Below, in pieces: positions 15,940-26,004 of a stretch of DNA of 64,000 nt. Location: assembly GCA_030653545.1 (NCBI GenBank), contig JAURZE010000024.1, forward strand, positions 124,001-188,000, written 5' to 3'. The notes under the pieces were generated by a model. That model was not told the DNA's origin and did no database searches. It worked only from the letters and a program-made list of their open reading frames with translations. Origin of the DNA: Nitrospira sp. Its GTDB lineage: Bacteria; Nitrospirota; Nitrospiria; Nitrospirales; Nitrospiraceae. Every line of letters begins with the position of its first letter. Within the stretch, counting starts at the first letter, position 1. Made by a program: the position numbers and the translations under genes.

Positions 15940-16416
15940 CTACGACTTGATCTGCTCGGCAAGATAGGCAGGAAGCCCGACTTGGGCGATTGTGGCGAGT
16001 TGTCGCTCAAAGTAATCCACATGCTCTTCTGAATCTACCACCATCTCTTCCAGCTTTTGCCGGGTGGTAAAGTCACTGACCTTGGCGGCATGGACGATCG
16101 CCTTCCGCAGCATCTCCACATCTTCCTGTTCGAACGCCAGATTGGTCTCAAATAAATCTTTGACCGATCGCCCGCCCTTCACCGTTTCCAACGATCCGAC
16201 ATCCGGCTGGCCGCCCAGATACAATATGTGACGGACCAGCTGCCCGGAATGGGTCACTTCTTCCGTATACAAATGCTGGAACTTGTCAGCCAGTCGCTCA
16301 TAGCCCCAATGGCGACACAGTTCCGCATGGAGCAGATATTGATGCACGGCAGTCAGTTCGGCGGTGAGGATCTTCCCGAGTTGTTCCAGAATCCCGTCTT
16401 TCGCTTTCATCAGCAC
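15940..16416 (-). CDS. bfr: Bacterioferritin subunit lacking the heme Met
   Basis: This 156-residue subunit (counted from the MKAKDG start; the frame also offers two earlier codons) belongs to the iron-storage bacterioferritin family. In E. coli Bfr numbering the ferroxidase ligands E18, E51, H54, E94 and H130 are present. E127 is Ser, although E128 is adjacent. The heme-ligating Met52 is Val. It lies 35 bases downstream of a second bfr gene on the same strand. Together they suggest a hetero-oligomer in which this subunit carries most of the di-iron site. Confidence 0.9.
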   Translation of the reverse strand: MLMKAKDGILEQLGKILTAELTAVHQYLLHAELCRHWGYERLADKFQHLYTEEVTHSGQLVRHILYLGGQPDVGSLETVKGGRSVKDLFETNLAFEQEDVEMLRKAIVHAAKVSDFTTRQKLEEMVVDSEEHVDYFERQLATIAQVGLPAYLAEQIKS

Positions 16417-16451
16417 GCATCCTTTCCTGACCTGTACGACTCGTCTCCGGG

Positions 16452-16928
16452 TTAGCTGTCTTTCTTGATCTGCTCCGCGAGATAGTTTTCCAGCCCGACT
16501 TGCTTGATGGTTTCCATCTGGGTTTCAATCCAGTCAATATGGGCATCGACGTCCTTCGCCATCTCTTCCAACATATGGCGAGTCGTAAAATCGGTCACCT
16601 TCACGCAATGCACGACGCCCTCATTCAATAACGCCAACATTTCCTGCTCGGCCTTCAGATCCAGCTTGAGCTGTTCCGAGACCGTCTCGCCGACATGCAC
16701 GGTATTCATGCGCTGCACATTCGGCACGCCTTCGAGATAGAGGATGTGCCCGATGAGCTCATCGGCATCCTTCATTTCATCGATGCTGCGCTCGCGCACC
16801 TTATGCTGCAACCGTTCGAAGCCCCAGTTTTCGCACATCTTGGCATGCACAAAATACTGATTGATGGCTGTCAGATCAGCCGTCAGCACCTTATTGAGAA
16901 TATTGATGACGCCCTCTTTTGCTTTCAT
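16452..16928 (-). CDS. bfr: Bacterioferritin subunit with heme Met, degenerate ferroxidase
   Basis: This 158-residue bacterioferritin keeps Met52 in SIDEMKDAD, the residue that ligates heme between subunits, and E51, E94 and H130. E18 is Asp, H54 is Asp and E127 is Val, so its own di-iron centre looks impaired. It is the first gene of a two-gene bfr operon. The complementary losses with the neighbouring subunit support a mixed 24-mer for iron storage beside the uptake island. A GATAATGA half-site about 80 bases upstream could be a weak Fur contact. Confidence 0.9.
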   Translation of the reverse strand: MKAKEGVINILNKVLTADLTAINQYFVHAKMCENWGFERLQHKVRERSIDEMKDADELIGHILYLEGVPNVQRMNTVHVGETVSEQLKLDLKAEQEMLALLNEGVVHCVKVTDFTTRHMLEEMAKDVDAHIDWIETQMETIKQVGLENYLAEQIKKDS

Positions 16929-17149
16929 AGTTTGTTCCCCCTTTCACAGTTTGGGTAGGCCCGCAGATCAGGGGCTCAGAGTTATCGGATGACGCCACAC
17001 GAAGGTTCATTATCGTCCGCAGCCAAGCGGTCGTCAACCGGAGAGATTCTGACTGGGAGGGGAAGAGCGCCGAACGTGATGAGTCTGCTTCTCAGTTTCG
17101 ATGCAGAGGAGAAGGATTACCTGACGACACGCCCGTACAGCAGCGCGAC

Positions 17150-19489
17150 TTATCCGGCCTCGCGATAGCCGCATTCTTCATTGCGGCACTGCACACTCCG
17201 TCCGGCCTGCTTGCTGACTTTTTCAATCAGGAACGGCGCCTGGCACGTCGGACAGGTCTTATTGATCGGGCGATCCCACAACGCATACTCACACTTCGGA
17301 TAGTTGCTGCATGCGAAGAAGGAACGGCCCTTCTTTGTGCGCTTCTGAACGAGGTCTCCGCCACAGTCCGGCTGCGGACATTTCACGCCAAGCGCGAGAG
17401 GCTTGGTGGTTTTACACTCGGGATAGGCTGAACAGGCTATGAACTTGCCGAACCGCCCGGTCTTCACCACCATGGCACTCCCGCACTTGTCACACTTCTG
17501 ATCGGTCGTCAGTTCGATCTTCGGCACGATCTTGATCGTGCCATCTTCGAGCTTCTGAAAATTCTGCGTGTTCTTGCAGGGCGGATCCGCCTTATAGGCC
17601 GGGCATGCCAGGAACTTTCCATTCCGGCCCCACTTAATCTCCATCATCTTTCCGCATTTTTCACAGGGCACATCCGTGGGCGGCTCTACGATATCCTTCG
17701 GACCGGGAATCGTCTTCGCCCGTTCGAGCTCCTTGGTGAATGGCGTATAGAAATCGCGCACCGCCGTGACCCAGGGCTTCGTTCCCCCTTCCACCTCGTC
17801 AAGCTGCTCCTCAAGATGCGACGTAAAGTCCACATTGATCAGCTCGGGGAACCCCTTCATCAAGTAATCGTGAACGGTCTTACCGGTTTCCGTCGGCACC
17901 AGCCGACCCTCGGTCTTCTCGACATATTTGCGGTCTTGAATCGTGGAAATGATGGCCGCATAGGTCGAGGGACGGCCGATGCCTTTTTCTTCCAGCTCCT
18001 TGATCAACAGGGCTTCATTGTACCGGGGAGGCGGCTGAGTGAAGTGCTGCTTTGACGTCAGTCCGATCGCCGATTCTCCATCCTGCTGAACCAACCGCAG
18101 CTGTTCCCCTTCGGACAGAGCCGGCAGCTGGCGATCATTGTCATCGTCCGTTTCCTGATCGGCTTTCGGCTTTTCAGTCGGGAGCTCCTTATCGACGCCC
18201 TCCATATAGACAATCGTGTGGCCGGGGAACTTCACGACCGTGCCGGTGGAACGGAATCCATACTTCACCGGCGTCCCCACCGGGGTCGAATCGATCCGCG
18301 TCACGTCGAGGACAGCCGGCACCATTTGTGACGCGATGAATCGATTCCAGATCAACTTATAGAGGTTGTACTGATCCTGGTCGAGATACTGGCGAATCGA
18401 ATCCGGATCGCGAGCCGCCGAGGTAGGCCTGACAGCTTCGTGCGCTTCCTGAGCAGCCTTCTGGGTTTTATAGATGTTCGGCGTCGCCGGAAGATACTCT
18501 GATCCAAATCTTGCCTGGATGACTTCCCGCGCCTCGGTCATCGCCTCATTGGAAATGCGCGGCGAGTCGGTTCTCATATAGGTGATCAGACCGGTGGCCC
18601 CTTCAGCCCCAATCTCCATACCCTCGTAGAGCTGCTGCGCAAGGGTCATGGTTTTCTTGGGCGAGAAATGCAGCTTCCGGGAGGCTTCCTGCTGGAGACG
18701 GCTGGTGATGAACGGCGCAACCGGGTTCCGCTTTTTCTCCCGGCGCTCGATGGACTCAACAACAAACGTCTTCCCTTGAATGTGTTCGACCACGCGCGCG
18801 GCTTGTTCACCATTCTCGATCGAAGCGGCTTCACCATTGATGCTATGGAGCTTGGCTTCGAATGAGGGCGGATTGGCGCCGGACAACAACGCAATGATCG
18901 ACCAGTACTCTTCAGTCCTGAAGGCCTCCCGCTCCGCTTCGCGTTCGCAAATCAACCGCATGGCGACCGACTGCACGCGCCCCATACTAAGCCCGCGCCG
19001 GACCTTGGTCCACAAGAGCTGACTGCCTTGATACCCGACGATGCGATCCAGGATACGGCGGGCCTGCTGAGCGTTGACCAGATTCATGTCGATTTCACCG
19101 GGCGATTCAAGCGCGCGCTTGACGGCCGTCTTGGTGATCTCGTTGAACAAGACGCGAAAGATCTTTCCGCCTTGTTTCTTTTTGGACTTGCCGAGCAACT
19201 CCTGCTCCAGATGCCAGGCAATCGCCTCCCCTTCACGATCAGGGTCGGGCGCCAGGAAAATTTTGTCGGCTTCTTCGGCTTTCTTTTTGATATCGGCAAG
19301 AACTTTTGCCTTGCCCTTGATGGTCACATACTGCGGTTCGAAATCGTGTTCGAGGTCAACGCCCAACTTACTCGTCGGGAGATCTTTGATATGGCCGACC
19401 GAGGCCATCACGGTATACCCGCGGCCTAGATATTTCGTAATCGTCCTCGCCTTGGTCGGCGACTCGACGATGATTAACGTTTTTGCCAT
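17150..19489 (-). CDS. topA: DNA topoisomerase I
   Basis: This 779-residue type IA topoisomerase relaxes negative supercoils. It has an N-terminal Toprim domain (LIIVESPTKARTI; DPDREGEAIAWH), the active-site Tyr in YMRTDS (about residue 310) and at least four C-terminal Cys4 zinc ribbons (for example CEKCGKM...CPAY and CDKCGSA...CSAYPEC). Length and layout match bacterial TopA. It lies just downstream of dprA, the common dprA-topA pairing. Confidence 0.97.
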   Translation of the reverse strand: MAKTLIIVESPTKARTITKYLGRGYTVMASVGHIKDLPTSKLGVDLEHDFEPQYVTIKGKAKVLADIKKKAEEADKIFLAPDPDREGEAIAWHLEQELLGKSKKKQGGKIFRVLFNEITKTAVKRALESPGEIDMNLVNAQQARRILDRIVGYQGSQLLWTKVRRGLSMGRVQSVAMRLICEREAEREAFRTEEYWSIIALLSGANPPSFEAKLHSINGEAASIENGEQAARVVEHIQGKTFVVESIERREKKRNPVAPFITSRLQQEASRKLHFSPKKTMTLAQQLYEGMEIGAEGATGLITYMRTDSPRISNEAMTEAREVIQARFGSEYLPATPNIYKTQKAAQEAHEAVRPTSAARDPDSIRQYLDQDQYNLYKLIWNRFIASQMVPAVLDVTRIDSTPVGTPVKYGFRSTGTVVKFPGHTIVYMEGVDKELPTEKPKADQETDDDNDRQLPALSEGEQLRLVQQDGESAIGLTSKQHFTQPPPRYNEALLIKELEEKGIGRPSTYAAIISTIQDRKYVEKTEGRLVPTETGKTVHDYLMKGFPELINVDFTSHLEEQLDEVEGGTKPWVTAVRDFYTPFTKELERAKTIPGPKDIVEPPTDVPCEKCGKMMEIKWGRNGKFLACPAYKADPPCKNTQNFQKLEDGTIKIVPKIELTTDQKCDKCGSAMVVKTGRFGKFIACSAYPECKTTKPLALGVKCPQPDCGGDLVQKRTKKGRSFFACSNYPKCEYALWDRPINKTCPTCQAPFLIEKVSKQAGRSVQCRNEECGYREAG

Positions 19490-19574
19490 GAGAGCTCCAT
19501 CTTCAGATCACACTACTTCCCATCACGTACCAAACTTTTCACCATCCTGCAACAGGAATACACTCGCCCACAGG

Positions 19575-20693
19575 TTAGCGGCGCAGGTATTGCGGACCGG
19601 GTAGCTGTCGCACATAACCGCGAAGCTCCAGCGCCAGCATCGTCGCGGTGACCTGCGCGGCACTGAGTCCGGTCCGTTCAATCACGGCATCAACCGATTG
19701 CGCCTCGTGAGAAAGCACCTCATAGATACGCCTTTCGTCCGGTCCTAATTCTCCAAGCGCCGACGAGGCCGTCTCCCCAATCATCATACGGACACGAAGT
19801 GCAGGCTCAACTTGCGGCAGCAACTCTCCTATCATATCCGCCGCGCACTCGACCAATCTGGCGCCCTCCTTGATCAGTCCATTCGACCCGCGGCACCGTG
19901 CTTCCTTGACAGACCCCGGAAGGGCAAACACATCGCGCCCCTGCTCCAGCGCCAACTTGGCGGTAATGAGCGATCCGCTGTTCATCGCTGCCTCTGCCAC
20001 GAGCACCCCGACCGATAGACCGCTGATAATCCGATTCCGTCTCGGAAAATGATGACTCTGCGGCGGCGAGCCTACCGGGAGTTCCGCCAATACCGCCCCC
20101 TGCGTCTCAATCTGCCTGCGCAATTGATCATGTTCCGGTGGATACGTTTGATCCACCCCGCAGCCAAGGACGGCAATCGTGCGGCCCTTCCCCGCCAACG
20201 CGCCGCGATGGGCCGCAGCATCGATTCCCCGCGCCATCCCGCTGACAATGGTCCAGCCGCCTCTAGCTAACTCCTGGGCAATCTCTTCCGTTATGGCCTT
20301 CCCCGCGGTGGTCGCAGACCGCCCTCCGACAATTGCCAGAGCCATCCCATCTTGTTCATGGAGCGCGCCCGTGTAATACAGCAATGGTGGAGGATCAGAA
20401 ATCGCCTTCAGCCGCTTCGGGTATAAGGAATCGGTCAGCGTAATGACCTGGATACGGAGCCGTTCGACCATCTTCACCTGACGATCGATGAGCTGACGGA
20501 CCTTGAGATCCGGTCCTCGCCTGATCGCCTCAGCGAGCTCGGCACTGCACCCGACACGTTTCAGATCCTCTACAGGGGAGGCCAGCACACCTGCCGGAGT
20601 CCCGAACGCGTACACTAATTTGAGAACGGTTCGATCACCGACTCCGTCGATCGACTGGAGAAGCAGCCAGGATGTGAGCTGAATGGAATCCAT
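19575..20693 (-). CDS. dprA: DNA-processing protein DprA
   Basis: This 372-residue DprA/Smf protein binds incoming single-stranded DNA and loads RecA during transformation. A helix-hairpin-helix-like N-terminus precedes the Rossmann fold with AIVGGRSATTAGK, SGMARGIDAAAHRGAL, LGCGVDQTYPPEH and FPRRNRIISGLS. A C-terminal winged-helix (DprA_WH, about 305-365) follows. Start ATG 20693 is preferred over an upstream in-frame codon because it gives the standard N-terminus. It lies upstream of topA on the same strand. Confidence 0.95.
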   Translation of the reverse strand: MDSIQLTSWLLLQSIDGVGDRTVLKLVYAFGTPAGVLASPVEDLKRVGCSAELAEAIRRGPDLKVRQLIDRQVKMVERLRIQVITLTDSLYPKRLKAISDPPPLLYYTGALHEQDGMALAIVGGRSATTAGKAITEEIAQELARGGWTIVSGMARGIDAAAHRGALAGKGRTIAVLGCGVDQTYPPEHDQLRRQIETQGAVLAELPVGSPPQSHHFPRRNRIISGLSVGVLVAEAAMNSGSLITAKLALEQGRDVFALPGSVKEARCRGSNGLIKEGARLVECAADMIGELLPQVEPALRVRMMIGETASSALGELGPDERRIYEVLSHEAQSVDAVIERTGLSAAQVTATMLALELRGYVRQLPGPQYLRR

Positions 20694-20812
20694 GCGACAG
20701 GCCTGCGCGGGAGAGCTTGCGTGAGGCTGAATGCACGTGCGTGGCACGGACGCGCACGCCCCTGCCCCCACGACCGGACTAGGACTACATATTGCTCAGG
20801 CCGCTGCCCTGC

Positions 20813-22327
20813 CTACAAAGCGACGAGGTCATACTGTTCAAGATGCAGCTGACTGTCCGGGGTGATGATGATCTTCGCCGAACATTCCCGCTCCAGCATC
20901 TCGAGGCCTTGACGCTCTTCATCTTGGAGCAACCCCACAACAGTGGGATGAGCCCCGATGACGATCCGCTGACTTTCCCCCGATTCGCCGATCTTCCGAA
21001 TCTCCCGAAAAATCTCGTAGGCGACCGTCGTCGGAGACTTGGTATAGCCGCGACCTTCGCAGTAGTGACAGGGCTCGGACAAAGACCGAAGAAGATCTTC
21101 GCGGACACGTTCACGGGAAATCTCAATCAGCCCAAGATCCGAAATTCTGGAGATCCTGGTTCGCGCTTTGTCCGACGCCATAGCATCCACCAGCGCGTGA
21201 TAGACCTTGTCCCGGTTCTTTTCCCGTTCCATGTCGATAAAGTCGACGATGATAATGCCGCCGATCCCGCGCAGCTTCATCTGATAGGCCACTTCTTTGG
21301 CGGCCTCCAGATTATTGCGAAGAATCGTCTCTTCCTGATCGCGCTTGCCGACAAACCGCCCCGTATTAACGTCGATGACCGTCATGGCCTCGGTATGATC
21401 GATCACCAAGTGCCCCCCGGATTTCAGCCACACCCTCCGGCTCGTCGCGCGGGTGATCTCTTGCTCGATGCCCAGATGATCGAAGAGGCTTTCATCCTTG
21501 TCATAGAAATGAATGCGGGAGGTTTGCTCCGGAGAAAACCGCTGCACGAAGTCTCGAACGGCATCATACTCCTGACGTGAATCGATCCACAGGCGATCCA
21601 CTTTCCGCCCGAACAAATCGCGCACCACGCGAAAACTGAGGCTCAAATCCGTATGCAACAACGCCGGCGCACCCAGCTTTTCTCGATTGGTCAGGATGTC
21701 TTGCCACAGCACGTGCAAAAAGTCGACGTCGGACTTCAGTTCTTCCTCTTTGACGCCTTCACTTACCGTGCGCACGATGTAGCCGCACCCTGGGCGGCGG
21801 ACCCGGCGCATGATGTCTTTCAATCGGGCACGTTCCTCGTCCTTCGCGATCCGACGAGAGACCCCGATGTGCTCAACATTCGGCATGAAGACCAGATACC
21901 GGCCGGGGAGCGAGACATAGGTGGTCACTCGCGGCCCCTTCGTCCCGATCGGGCCTTTCGAGATCTGGACCATCAACTCCTGCCCCTCGCTCAGCAACTG
22001 CTCGATGGGCTTGGCGCTCTGGCGCTTCGGCCTGAGCATATCCGCGTCTTTATCATCATCGTCGTCGGTGGCATCCACCAGGGTGTCACCCGGCTCGGCC
22101 TCTTCCGAGAGATCGGATACGTGCATGAACGCGGCTTTTTCCAAGCCGATATCTACGAATGCCGCTTGCATGCCCGGCAGCACCTTCGCGACCTTCCCCT
22201 TGTACACGTTCCCGACGAAATCCTTATGTTTGGCCCGATCCCCGAATAAATCAGTGACCACGCCACCATCCAACACCGCCACGCGGGTTTCTTCCCGCGC
22301 GACCGAAATCGCAATCTCAATTCCCAT
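20813..22327 (-). CDS. rng: Ribonuclease G (RNase E/G family)
   Basis: This 504-residue endoribonuclease is involved in rRNA 5' processing and mRNA decay. An S1 domain occupies about 35-125 (GNVYKGKVAKVLPGMQAAFVDIG) with an Asp/Glu-rich insert (about 80-95). The catalytic DNase I-like domain has VIDVNTGRF and IIIVDFIDM, and the zinc-link CHYCEGRGY lies near residue 430. It lacks the RNase E C-terminal scaffold. It is downstream of rodA with a 164-base gap that shows nothing recognisable. Confidence 0.95.
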   Translation of the reverse strand: MGIEIAISVAREETRVAVLDGGVVTDLFGDRAKHKDFVGNVYKGKVAKVLPGMQAAFVDIGLEKAAFMHVSDLSEEAEPGDTLVDATDDDDDKDADMLRPKRQSAKPIEQLLSEGQELMVQISKGPIGTKGPRVTTYVSLPGRYLVFMPNVEHIGVSRRIAKDEERARLKDIMRRVRRPGCGYIVRTVSEGVKEEELKSDVDFLHVLWQDILTNREKLGAPALLHTDLSLSFRVVRDLFGRKVDRLWIDSRQEYDAVRDFVQRFSPEQTSRIHFYDKDESLFDHLGIEQEITRATSRRVWLKSGGHLVIDHTEAMTVIDVNTGRFVGKRDQEETILRNNLEAAKEVAYQMKLRGIGGIIIVDFIDMEREKNRDKVYHALVDAMASDKARTRISRISDLGLIEISRERVREDLLRSLSEPCHYCEGRGYTKSPTTVAYEIFREIRKIGESGESQRIVIGAHPTVVGLLQDEERQGLEMLERECSAKIIITPDSQLHLEQYDLVAL

Positions 22328-22491
22328 AACTACTCCTTTAGTCTGCGAGCCCTAGAGTAGCGAGATGGGCGACAGACGCAGGCATGATGCCCAGGTCCGC
22401 CACATCCACCATCCACGCCACATTCCAGCGACTCAATCCCACGCCTCAGAACACTCCACTCATTCACATTGCTTAACACCCGTATCCCTGC

Positions 22492-23613
22492 TCAATAGAA
22501 CAAACTCAGCCGTCTCCGTTTGACGTTCAGCAACAATCCCAACGACGCCATGGTCATCACCGTCGCGCTGCCTCCGTAGCTCATCAAGGGCAGCGGAATT
22601 CCGACGATCGGGAACATCCCGGCTGTCATCCCGATATTCACCACGACGCAAAAACACAACATGGCGACAATACCGGCGGCGAGCAACGCGCCCAATTGAT
22701 CTTTCGCTTTCGAGGCGATCTCCAGAGAGAGCCAGATCAGTGCAACAAACAGCACCAACAACAGCAACACTCCCAGAAATCCCCATTCTTCCGCATAGAC
22801 GGCAAACACAAAGTCTGTATGGCCTTCCGGGAGGAACTTCAGCTGGCTTTGCGTCCCTCCGTAGAGTCCTTTTCCCATCAGCTCCCCGGATCCGATCGCA
22901 ATTCTGGACTGCAGGGCATGATAGCCCTTCCCTCCCGGATCGTACTCCGGGTCAACGAAGGCCATAATGCGCTGTCGCTGATAATCATGCAAGGACCCCC
23001 AGACCCCTTCCCAGGCAAAGGGGAACAACATGACCACAAGAAGAAGGATCACTCCCAGCGCCTTCGACCGCACGCCGACCATCAAAAGCATGGCCGCATA
23101 GACGGCCACGAAACTCAGTCCGCTCCCCAAATCAGGCTGTTTGAGGATCAACACCAGACCGGGAAACATCAGCATCCCCGGCATGATCACTCGTTGCAAC
23201 CACCCGACCCGAGGGGTCTTCGAATAGTAGTGCGCCAGGACAAGGATCAACACCAGCTTGGCAAATTCCGACGGCTGAAAACTGAACGGGCCGAGCGCAA
23301 TCCAGCGTTGCGCCCCCTTGCTCGTTCGCCCCTCAAGCAGCACAAAGGCCAGCATGAGCAGCACGACTCCGTAGAGCGGATAGGCCATCCGTGCAATGCG
23401 GTGATAGTCCGACACCAGCATGAACACGAAGGCCGCGCTACCCATGAGAATCCAGGCGATCTGCTTGATGTAATAGGGTGCGAGGCCGGTCTGCTGGCTA
23501 TGGGTGACGCTGTGAATCGACAGGACGCCGATCCCAAGGATGGCCAGCACCAAGGCCAGAAAGCGATAGTCGAAACTATCGAGGCCGCGGTTGTCGGTTA
23601 GACGATCAATCAT
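22492..23613 (-). CDS. rodA: Rod-shape SEDS glycosyltransferase RodA
   Basis: This 373-residue polytopic SEDS protein polymerises peptidoglycan glycan strands with PBP2 during elongation. It shows about ten hydrophobic segments and family motifs such as PSEFAKL, KQPDLGSGL, GSGELMGKGLYGGTQ and the C-terminal GIPLPLMSYGGSA. It is the last gene of mreB-mreC-mreD-mrdA-rodA, 43 bases after mrdA. Confidence 0.96.
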   Translation of the reverse strand: MIDRLTDNRGLDSFDYRFLALVLAILGIGVLSIHSVTHSQQTGLAPYYIKQIAWILMGSAAFVFMLVSDYHRIARMAYPLYGVVLLMLAFVLLEGRTSKGAQRWIALGPFSFQPSEFAKLVLILVLAHYYSKTPRVGWLQRVIMPGMLMFPGLVLILKQPDLGSGLSFVAVYAAMLLMVGVRSKALGVILLLVVMLFPFAWEGVWGSLHDYQRQRIMAFVDPEYDPGGKGYHALQSRIAIGSGELMGKGLYGGTQSQLKFLPEGHTDFVFAVYAEEWGFLGVLLLLVLFVALIWLSLEIASKAKDQLGALLAAGIVAMLCFCVVVNIGMTAGMFPIVGIPLPLMSYGGSATVMTMASLGLLLNVKRRRLSLFY

Positions 23614-23656
23614 AACAATTCACACGTCACACGCAGCATGCGTACCTTCGCCTGCA

Positions 23657-25495
23657 CTACGATTGCGGGGCAACCGCCGGCTCTTGAGCGCGCAGCTTCA
23701 TATAGGTCTCAATCACTTCTTTGGCCAGCGGCGCCGCCGCCGACCCGCCATGCCCCATATGTTCCGCCAGCACCGCCACGGCAATCTTCGGAGCATCGAC
23801 CGGCGCAAATGCCACGAACCAGGCATGATCTCGAAACTTCTTGGGAATGTCTTTCTCCGCCTTCTTCTCTTTCCCCAAGGCCGCGACTTGTGCCGTCCCG
23901 GTTTTGCCTCCAATCGTCACGATCGAAGACTTTGCACGCGTCGCCGTCCCTTCCGTCACAACGGCCGCCAATGCCTCTTTAATGATCCGGAAGGTTTCCG
24001 GTTTCGCATGCGCTTTCCCTCGGGCCACCGCCGGCATTTCCTGGAAATTTCCGGTGGTGCGATCCATGATGGCCTGCACCAGACGCGGGCGATAACTCAC
24101 GCCGTCGTTGGCCACGGTGCCGATCATGCTGGCCATCTGCAAGGGCGTCACCGTGACATACCCCTGTCCGATCGCGGCTGAAATCGTTTCACCCGGCAAC
24201 CAGGCTTCTTTCTTCACTTTCAGTTTCCAGGCCGTGGACGGGATCGACCCCACTCGCTCCGACGGCAATTCAATGCCGGTTTCATGGCCAAGGCCGAAGT
24301 CCTTGGCATACTCCGCCATGGTGTCGATCCCCATCCGTTGCCCGATCGTGTAAAAATACACGTCGCAGGACTGGATAAGCGCCTTGTGAAGATCGACATA
24401 CCCGTGGCCAGTCGCTTTCCAATCGTGGTAGATGCGTTTGCCGAATTGGTACCCGCCCGTGCAGAGCACGGAACTCGACGGCGACATGGTATTGGATTCC
24501 AGGGCCGCAACGGCCATCGGGACCTTGAACGTGGATCCGGGAGGATACTGCCCTTGCGACGCCCGGTTGTTGAGCGGGCGTCTCTCATCCTGGACGATCT
24601 CAACCCACTGTTTTGGCGTAAGCTCGCGCGACATAATATTCGGATCGAAGCCCGGTCGACTGGCCATGGCCAACACGTCCCCGGTGGTGGGATCCAAGGC
24701 GACAATCGCACCGGATTCTTCTCCCAGCAGGTCCTCCGCCACTTTCTGTAACTTAATATCAATCGTGAGATAGAGATCGTTGCCGGCGAGGGGCTTATCC
24801 ACCTGCACCGTCCGCTTCTCATGTCCCAACGCATCCACTTCGACGCTTTTTTGTCCTGCCTGGCCGCGCACATGCCGATCAAACGATTTTTCGACGCCAT
24901 ACTGCCCGACAACGCTACCCTGATGGAGATCCGCAAATTCCGGCTTCTCGAGTTGTTCAGGGGAAATTTCCCCGACATACCCGAGGAGATGGGCTGCGGC
25001 CATGCCGCCGGGATAGTTTCGTTGCGACTCCACCTGAATCATCACACCTGGGAGATCGAGGCGATGGGATTCGATTACGGTGGCGTCACGCAAGGTCAAC
25101 CGGTCTTTGATTTTCTTCGGCAGCATCTTGCTGCCTCGCACGGCCAACTTTTTTCGGATCATGACCGGGTCAAGTCCCAGCAAGTCCGCCAGCTTCTGGA
25201 CCAACCCCTCCCGATCCTTCACATCCTCGAGCGTGACATAGAGACTGAAGCTCGGAACGTTATTCGCCAACAGCACCCCATGTCGATCATAGATCAACCC
25301 TCTGGCCGGTTCCAGCAGCACCGATCGGGTGCGATTATTCTCCGAGAGATCGCGGTAGTACGGTCCTTCACGAATCTGCAGATGCCATAACCGCACCGCC
25401 AGGAGCCCGACGACCAGGAGCAGCCCGACACGCAGCAACATAAGCCGCCGCTGCAATTCTCCAAGCTCAGACTCATGAGTACTACTGGTTGCCAC
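23657..25495 (-). CDS. mrdA: Penicillin-binding protein 2 (MrdA)
   Basis: This 612-residue monofunctional class B transpeptidase cross-links peptidoglycan during elongation. One membrane helix (about 20-40) precedes the PBP dimerisation domain and the transpeptidase domain with STFK (active Ser), SCD and KTGTAQ motifs. It is eight bases after mreD and directly before rodA, its SEDS partner. Confidence 0.96.
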   Translation of the reverse strand: MATSSTHESELGELQRRLMLLRVGLLLVVGLLAVRLWHLQIREGPYYRDLSENNRTRSVLLEPARGLIYDRHGVLLANNVPSFSLYVTLEDVKDREGLVQKLADLLGLDPVMIRKKLAVRGSKMLPKKIKDRLTLRDATVIESHRLDLPGVMIQVESQRNYPGGMAAAHLLGYVGEISPEQLEKPEFADLHQGSVVGQYGVEKSFDRHVRGQAGQKSVEVDALGHEKRTVQVDKPLAGNDLYLTIDIKLQKVAEDLLGEESGAIVALDPTTGDVLAMASRPGFDPNIMSRELTPKQWVEIVQDERRPLNNRASQGQYPPGSTFKVPMAVAALESNTMSPSSSVLCTGGYQFGKRIYHDWKATGHGYVDLHKALIQSCDVYFYTIGQRMGIDTMAEYAKDFGLGHETGIELPSERVGSIPSTAWKLKVKKEAWLPGETISAAIGQGYVTVTPLQMASMIGTVANDGVSYRPRLVQAIMDRTTGNFQEMPAVARGKAHAKPETFRIIKEALAAVVTEGTATRAKSSIVTIGGKTGTAQVAALGKEKKAEKDIPKKFRDHAWFVAFAPVDAPKIAVAVLAEHMGHGGSAAAPLAKEVIETYMKLRAQEPAVAPQS

Positions 25496-25503
25496 GGTAA
25501 CTC

Positions 25504-26004
25504 CTAGAACTCTCGCCCCTCTGCCAGCCGGTCAAGATTCAATCGGCTCCAGATCAGCCAATAACACAGTCCTCCGACCACCGCATCGAAGCAGGCTTGC
25601 GGCATGAGGATCGTCCGAATCATCCACCAGATATCTTGCTGATCGTTCGGTTTAAGCGACCAGATGGTCATCAGACTCGAAAGGGTTGACGCGACAACAA
25701 GGCCGCTGACCAACACCAACGGGGTAACCTGGGCTACCTGGCGGCCGGCCAGTCCGGCAAGAAATCCCACGCTGCCCTTCGCCACCATGCTTGCCGCAAG
25801 GTCAGTAGCGGAAAACAAACTCATGGCCCATCCTACGAACAGCCCGACAATCAACCCCTCCAATTCACCTGACAGGAGGCCGATAAGACAAACCACCACC
25901 AGCCCAAGATCAGGTTTGACTCCCCACACACTGACATACGGAAGCACTGTGGTATGCACCGCCACCAGGGCAGCCACGGCACAGGCATACGCGACAATCT
26001 TCAC
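25504..26004 (-). CDS. mreD: Rod-shape-determining protein MreD
   Basis: This 166-residue membrane protein of the elongasome has five or six hydrophobic segments typical of MreD (LVVVCLIGLLSGELEGLIVGLFVGW). It starts overlapping the mreC stop by four bases (ATGA). Sequence is weakly conserved in the family; identity rests mainly on topology and the mreC-mrdA context. Confidence 0.88.
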   Translation of the reverse strand: MKIVAYACAVAALVAVHTTVLPYVSVWGVKPDLGLVVVCLIGLLSGELEGLIVGLFVGWAMSLFSATDLAASMVAKGSVGFLAGLAGRQVAQVTPLVLVSGLVVASTLSSLMTIWSLKPNDQQDIWWMIRTILMPQACFDAVVGGLCYWLIWSRLNLDRLAEGREF

